This document shows, piece after piece, positions 57,061-64,000 of a stretch of DNA of 64,000 bases. Origin of the DNA: Pseudoscleropodium purum (lineage: Eukaryota > Streptophyta > Bryopsida > Hypnales > Brachytheciaceae); assembly GCA_963969395.1 (NCBI GenBank), contig OZ017801.1:11909611-11973610 (forward strand). The letters run 5' to 3'. Position numbers and translations under genes: made by a program. The notes under the pieces were generated by a model, which saw only the letters and a program-made list of their open reading frames with translations, was not told where the DNA came from and did not search any database. How positions within the stretch are numbered: position 1 is the first letter of the stretch; every line of letters starts with the position of its first letter.

Positions 57061-60000
57061 TGATTGACATTGACAAAAGTATAAACATTTAAACTATAAA
57101 TCTAAAATCCTTGAATTTGTAAGTTTATATATTAAGAAGGTCTAATTTATAGAAGAAATTATTTTTCGTTTGTAAATTTTAATTTTATAGAAATTTTATA
57201 TTTCTAAAAAAATTACTCTTTTGCAAGTTTGCAAATTTATGAATTTATAGGTATTTTTCATTCTTCTAAATTTTTAAGAATTTTTAATTTTTGAGGTTAT
57301 AAAATTTTTAGTTTTTAAAATTTTAAAATTTTATGAAATTGAAAATAATATTAATTGCAAAAATCCCATGGGAATAATTGTTCAATATTAAAGAATGAAC
57401 AAATGCAAACATCTTCCAAATATCTTGTGTTTTTTTATCATCCAAATGTTTGTAGATTTTTGTACTTGTACTTTAACATTTGTAAATCATAAAATTTTAA
57501 AAAGGTTCTTGATAAAGATTCTTTAGTTTAAAGTAGACAAATATATTTTGCTTCAAAAATGATGTTTTTTGGTTATAAAATGGGACCTTCAAAGTTGACT
57601 CAAATAAATAAGTTGGATAAAAAAAGATTTCAATATCACTTTGAGAACTTGAAATTTTGAACCTAAAGGGAGAAAAAAATTTTGAATATAAAAACTATCA
57701 ATTTAAAAGCATGAGAAAGAAGGAATACAAATTTTTCATTTTAAATTATGTTGATAGATACTTATGAGTGAATTTTTTTGTCTATCATTTCATCTACTAT
57801 AAATTGAATTTGCCTCCTCAACTCATTTGGATCTATTTGGTGTTTGAACTTTGAAGTCATTTAAGTTCAATCATATTGTCTTGTCTTTGACAAATCTAGG
57901 TCCAACAAGATCCTATAAAGCTCGTTTCCAATATTATGAGTTTATGAATCCAAATTTTTTATACATTTACAAATTTATAACATCACAAACTTAAATGTTA
58001 TAAAAACTAAGAATAAAAAAAAATTATGAAAATTCTTTAGCTTTTAAATATTTAATTCACAAAAAATGAAATTTTAAATTAAAGTTTTACAAACTATTTC
58101 AAGTAAATTTTTACAAGTTCTGAAATTTTTGTTTAACGGATTTATATCTTTCAAGATTTAAGATTATAAAATTTTAATTTCTTCAAATTCTAAAATCTTC
58201 AATCAATCAATTCAAGTATTGTGGAAAAAAAAAGAACCTTTTTTTATAACTCTAGTTTGAAAATGATCATTAAATTATTCATTAGAGTTATATTCTATTA
58301 GACATCTTAACATTTAAAAAAGAATTTGGATTACTTTCTTAGATGAAAAGACAACTCTTGAAAGTTTTGAAGCTTTATAATTGTATAGCTAATTTATAGT
58401 GACTTCACATTCCTATGATTTAAATTGTACCACCTCAAAATAATATCAAGCACCTCATCCTCTTATATACTAATTTAAGTTTTCTTACTAGATGATGCCT
58501 CAAATTGCTTTGTCACACGTATCAAACAATACATAAAGTATTTATTACTATTAACCAAGGTGGTTGATTGGCCATCAAATGATGATCCTATAGAAATCAT
58601 TCAAGACTTTTTTTGATTCCATGATTCCAAATTTTGAAACTTAAAAATGAAATATAGAGTTAAGTGTCAAATGTATGATGCTTTTCTACAATTTTTTAAA
58701 GGAGCTTAATAGGTATGAATGTCTGATGAATCTTTAGCCACTAGATGATGGATAATTAATAATTCATTCAAAGATTATTTCATCCCTAGAGCATTCATTT
58801 TCATAAAACAAAATGGATTTTGGGGTATTTGAGCAAGACCTTGTGAATGCAATTTTTGTTTATAGATTATGAGTTCACATCATAGAAGCTACCTCCAAAA
58901 GGAAGCATTAGGGATAGTGCCTACTATTTAAATTTTTATGATTTAGATAGTACAACTATCTTCAACAATCCCCATTCATGCTAGTCATACAACTAGAATT
59001 TACATTTTGCAATTTTTGATAGTACATTGCTTACAACTAATGTAAAGGGTAGAAAGTTCTTCTAGCTTTCTAAATTCTAACAAGCCCAAATTACAAGTTT
59101 TTTTCCTAAAATTAGTGTTTTATATTGTTTTTTCAAATTTCTCTAAACATTCATGTAATTATAAGAAGTAATTGAAAATTTGAAGAATTGCCCTCATGAA
59201 GAATCGATCTATGCTTGAAAAGAAAGCTTTTATTTTTTTGAATCTAATTAGTGCGGTAAAACATATAAAAAGTTATGTTTTGTAGGGTGTCATAGAATTT
59301 TCAAGAAAAAAACACCATATGTCCATATTAGAGTTTTTTTTTACTTCTATTTCACAATTTTTGAAAACTAAATGTGCATTATGGAATTTAGATGGAATCC
59401 TACAATATAGATTAGTTTCAAGTCTATATTTGATTGGTACCATCTAACCATTGAGATAGGTATGTTTCAAGTTTTTATTATTTTTTTCCTATCATTTTTT
59501 TTAAAGGATGAAAATTAAGATTAGTATTTTTTATTTCCCCCCCTATACGTTTTCAAATCAATTTACCAAAATAATATCAAATTTTCTAAGTTGCAAAAGA
59601 CACAATAATTTTTTAAAAAGTTTCAAAGTCAAACCTTCCACTTTAGAAAAGATTGAACAAAACCCTTCTATAATTATTAACATTATGATCTAGGAAAGTA
59701 AACTCTAAAAATTGGTAGAAAAATAGACATATAAGTTTTGTATAAGATCTATAGCTAGAAGATATTGCAAATATGTCTTTTCTACCATGTTTTAGAGAAG
59801 TATTGTTTTGTGCCTTTTTTGCTCAAAAATATCAAAAATGCTTTAGGCTTTCATTAGAAAAAATTTGGGGCATGTAGAACTAAGGGGTCTTATTCTACTA
59901 TGAGTTCTAATTTTTTTATCTATAAATTATGGTTAAATTATCTTTTTGAGGCTTCTTTCCAATTTCAAATCCACATACATTGACCAATCATATATTTGAT

Positions 60001-61405
60001 TTTGGATGGCATATGCAAATACCTTACAAAGTTAGTTAGAATTACATATTTCCAAAAATAATTCAAGTTTGTTGTTGGGATATTTTTTAAATTAATTAAT
60101 AATAATACTTTTGAAGTAAATGTCAAATGATTTTTAATGTCTTACATTGAGTTATGCTTCCTAATTTTTTGTATTGTTGGTAAATCTTTAACTTTTGAAA
60201 TTTTATTACTTGCGCAAATTCTATTGCTAGTTGATAAAAGTGTTCATCATTGCTCTTCAAGCAAACCAAAATTTTTATATTACATGGCAACAACATAAAC
60301 CACCATCAAGAAGATTACCATTGAATTTCCCCCAAAATAGAGCTTGCGTAACTAGGATTTGGATATGCATTATCAATGTATTTTGGCTAGTAGAAATTCT
60401 ATAGTTTATTTTTGGTAAATTTTATGTAATTGGGCATGCTATTTTTTTAATCTATTTATAAAGCTCTTCATCCATTTGAATTCATTTATGTCAGATTATT
60501 TCTATGTAATTATACACAAGGACAATGCCGTTCATTACTGAAAGTTCTTTTAAAAATCCACCAAAAATTCACCAAAAGCTACCATGACTATCTATAATTT
60601 ATATATATAGGTCAATGACAAATAAAGAGAACATCTTCAAAAATAAAGGATGGATGAGGAAGGCAAAGTGTTGGAGCCTAGTGTCATTTGAATACTTTCC
60701 TTGACTAGAATATCTAGCTTTGAATCTTTTTAACTTCAATTTTTTTCATTAAAATTTTTTAATGTTGAAGTTTTGAGTTGAAAGTCTAGGATAAATTTTT
60801 TTAAAAATACATGTAATTTTAATTCTTTAAGAAATTGTCAAGTAGAACTGTAGAAGTTGGTATGAGATTGAAGGAAAAACAAAATTGTCAATAGCTTTAA
60901 GGTAGAATTGAAACACACTACCGTAATTCTAATAGTAAGATTGTTCTAGAAAGCATAATTCACCTTGTGGAACTGAATTTTTTAAATTAAATTTATAAAA
61001 TTGTGTTCATAAATAAATCCTATATATTATTATCTCAATAAGTTTCTATGATTATCTACAAAACAAGAAGTTCCCTAATTTTCACATCACTCTTCCAAAT
61101 GTAATGAATCAAAGCTTTCCATGTAGACAAAAAGATAATCTATGAGGAAAGTAGAAATAAAAAATAAAAAAATAAATTCCAAATTTTTGTGGATTTTTTT
61201 TGTTGCCCAATCTCCTCCATTTCCAACTTTTTGTGGCATAACTTTAGCTTCCAAGTATTGATTGAAATAAAAATTATAATCCCTAAAAGCTAATGTGATT
61301 TTCAATCTTTCAAAAAAGTTTTAGAAAATCATATAGAAAATGTAGGTTATATGAGCCTACCCAATACTCATTTTATCCTCTATAGGTACACTGGAATTTT
61401 AAGGA
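57061..61405. other. Very AT-rich DNA without recognised features
   Basis: Long runs of A/T words, especially 57130-57360. No coding exon, no clear repeat ends and no RNA gene could be supported. Confidence 0.5.
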
Positions 61406-61580
61406 TTAACCCTTAAAAGGCAAGTTGGTCTTTGTTGAAATTGCTTGTTTTGATATTGTGTCAATTGTGGACTTAAAAGAATGCAAAAGCACTCATTGGA
61501 AGTCAAACTATTGTAGATGACCTTCCCTTTCCACACAAAATTTGGAAGATGAGTAGTTGCACTTCTGTCTTGCTTGGAGA
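61406..61580 (+). repeat. TTAA-type end next to a family F copy
   Basis: TTAA (61406-61409) is followed by CCCTTAAAAGGCAAG and preceded by the inverse-like TTTTAAGGA, so two element ends may meet at one TTAA. A family F copy follows at about 61470-61580. Confidence 0.5.
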
Positions 61581-63100
61581 GATTCTTCGTCATTCACTGA
61601 CCGAAAAAATCCTCATTGTTGTTTATGGATTAAGCACTTAAGCAAGTTGGGAGAAGCCTTAACACACCTTGGGCAAGTAGTACAAGTACACGAGTGAGTA
61701 CAAGATTCTTCAACGTTATCCACTCATCTCCTTCCGGCACTTCACTTCAGTTGCATTCCTTCAACGAGTTCACAAGTCCATTCATCGATCATTCCAGGCT
61801 CTTCTTTCACGGATGGGAACAGCCAAGCTCATGAGCAACTACCACCCCGGCCCTGCAAGACTGGGCATTCATTCATCAGCATGAATGCGCCCGGCAGCAG
61901 ACATGGTGCTCTCGTGGACACTGCGCCACACGGACCAGAAACCCGTCCCACTCGCGAAGTAACTTAAAAAATTCAGTCCCAAGCCAGTTTGACTGTTTGA
62001 TGTGACAAGTTCAGTAAATTGAGTTCCCCCACGCAGCCTTCATTCACTCTGCTTTTCCGTGGAATCATCAGGTTAAGGAACCGCAGTTTCCCAGGTCTTC
62101 TTTTTCCCTCCTTTTCCGCCTCCCAACGAAGTGCTTGGTAATATAATCTTTCAACTTGAAGGCAGCTTCTACTACGCGTCGCACTCCGCCGGCATTCCTG
62201 CTTCGTGCTTTCGTGAATCAGGACCCGACCTCAAGGTAGTACTCCACAGGCACGAACCTCCATCAATATGTTTAACTTAAGAAGTAGGGAGTAGATTAGT
62301 AGAAGATTTCCAACCTTATAGCGCGTAACAGATTATACATACATTTGACTTTGGGGGTTATGAACAAATTAATAGTACATATTTCACTTCTCAACTTTAG
62401 GCTGCTATTGTAACACTCATATTAGTCAAGTATATCATGTCAAGGGATGTTCACGACTCTCGTCGTCTCATAAAGTGAGAGGATGTACTGTACATTTTAG
62501 GCAAGAATCTATGAAATGATTTTTAAAACGGATCTGAAACTCTAAATTAAGTGAAATTAACCAAACACCAAATTTGTTTGGAAATGAAAATGATCGCTCT
62601 CCAGCGAATGTCCTGTTCATTCAACTTCTTCTTCTTTTATAAATTTATAAAAAGTGGAAATTTAACTCTATATTTAGTCACACAAGCCGGCAACTACTGG
62701 TCGCGATGTCAACGGTTCCCACACTGCCTGATCTCGAGGGTGGTTCCTGCTATGAAGCTTGTTCTGTAGCAATAATGAGCTGCTGTTTAGAGGAAATCCA
62801 AAATGGGATTATCCATTGCTTAAATAAAGCAGACATCAAAACAATGAATAATTGTGATGGAAAAAAAGGACCGAGGATGGACTGACGGAACCTGTACAGT
62901 TGCCTGCAGTGACAGTGGTTCAGGCAAGTCCGTCAGTACTAGTTCAGTTTACTGGCAGGAATCATTCTCCGTCTATCCAACTGAACCTTTAGATAGTTCG
63001 AGATGGAACTTCTTTATCTGCTTCAATGAAATCCACCATTGAGGGTCAGTAGAATGGCCGGACCGACGGTACAGTAACTTTATGAACATATTTGTATGGC
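61581..63100. other. GC-richer island, no recognised gene
   Basis: Composition is gene-like, best at 61700-62260. Short open frames (62551-62769, 62854-63042) have no recognisable family. It may be a promoter or a decayed gene. Confidence 0.35.
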
Positions 63101-64000
63101 TGAAATGTAGCCAGGAATCATTTCTTTCTTTTCACTGGTGTATTTTCCTCCGTTTTTTGAACTTCTATTGAAATGGAATTGTCTACTTTTGACCATTTTG
63201 AGCACAAATGTAAAGCCGGGCTTGGGTTGTCAAAGTTCAAAATGAGTGGTCAATTTTGAGTTGTTAGGTTTTGTACTGTAAATCTTTCATTTTTGTACTG
63301 TGATTTCTGAAAGTAACACTGCTATATCATGGGTAAAGTAGATTTCATGCCATTTAAAGGAAATGAAGGTCAAATTCACAAGTAAAAATGAAAGAGAGGT
63401 TTGTAATTGAACTTTAAAAATTGAATAGATTTTATCCAGTATAAATTAATCAATAATGTTAAATGGATTTTAACTATTAGTTATAGAATAAAAAATTTAT
63501 AAGACTTTACTAAAAAAATTTGTATTTCTTGACTATTTGCTTTTCTTTCATGTCTTTTGAGGGATTGGTAAATAACTTTGTTACTTTTATTGTTTGATTG
63601 TTTTAGTTCAATTTACTCAAATGCACTTTCTTTTTTCTTCCAAATAATCATTATGAATTTCTATTTAATTTTTGGTTTTAATATAACATATTAAATAATC
63701 ACTAGGAAAAAAAGAAGTGTATATATGATCAATTCACCTAACACAAATAATTTAATAATTCATAATATACACTTAAAATCACAATTGTTACATGTTTAAA
63801 TATAAATTTCATCAATATATTTTCATTCATAAAAATTTTCAAATTATAATAACTCTTTCAATTTAGATTTCTTGTACATGATATATAGATTTTGTTGCAA
63901 TAAAAAATGACTTCTTGGTGTTCATCATTAATAATATTTTGCATAACATTTACAAGACAATAGTTTATGTTGGCAAGGTTTTCTTATTGTTATAGTCTTT
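63101..64000. other. AT-rich DNA to the window end
   Basis: No feature is supported. A TTTGACCATTTTGAGCACAA word at about 63187 is loosely repeated in TGGTCAATTTTGAGTTGTT at about 63248. Confidence 0.45.

Noticed and set aside
1..64000. CRISPR arrays, bacterial operons, organelle DNA insertions
   Set aside because: No regularly spaced direct repeats, no bacterial gene organisation and no recognisable plastid or mitochondrial genes were seen.

Overview
The window is nuclear DNA of a streptophyte, most likely a land plant with a large, repeat-rich, AT-rich genome. Three spliced plus-strand genes can be rebuilt exon by exon with GT-AG introns and correct reading phase. Two encode proteins with plastid-transit-like N-termini, and the SF3A3 protein has the plant form (510 codons, C-terminus ending in DLQRQGLI). 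I cannot place the species. Intergenic DNA that matches no gene, plus many nested non-autonomous elements, fits a large-genome non-model lineage.

Layout. 1-16 kb is the gene-bearing part: a UPF0114 (YqhA-like) membrane protein gene (1021-3816, six exons), a small plastid-type membrane protein gene (5815-8351, four exons) with a triplicated ~310-bp repeat in its first intron, and SF3A3/SF3a60 of the U2 snRNP (10961-15327, twelve exons). 16-32 kb is repeat DNA with two dead transposases: a Tc1-type DD34E gene (21881-22873, one frame, six stops, no frameshift) and a hAT-type ZNF862/DUF4371-like gene (about 27803-25985, minus strand, several frameshifts). 32.3-36.5 kb is a richer-GC, apparently low-copy island carrying three ~160-bp MITEs of one family. 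36.5-64 kb is mostly AT-rich DNA with nested elements, broken by GC-richer islands at about 43.9-44.8, 51.5-53.8 and 61.6-63.1 kb in which I recognise no gene.

The three genes do not form a pathway: two are probable chloroplast membrane proteins and one is a core splicing factor. The most informative part of the window is the mobile DNA. (1) A group of elements bounded by TTAA whose ends read CCYYTAAA, which looks piggyBac-like. (2) A Tourist/PIF-like element inserted in one of these, with the empty site preserved in a second copy at 56.8 kb. (3) Two very GC-rich hAT-type MITEs with CAGGGTTGAC ends and 8-bp target duplications. (4) TA-flanked Stowaway-like elements, one a near-perfect foldback inside a UPF0114 intron. 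(5) A four-copy MITE family with AATTTCGTTAA ends, one copy nested in another element. All repeat families were found by eye, so copy limits are approximate unless a target duplication is given.
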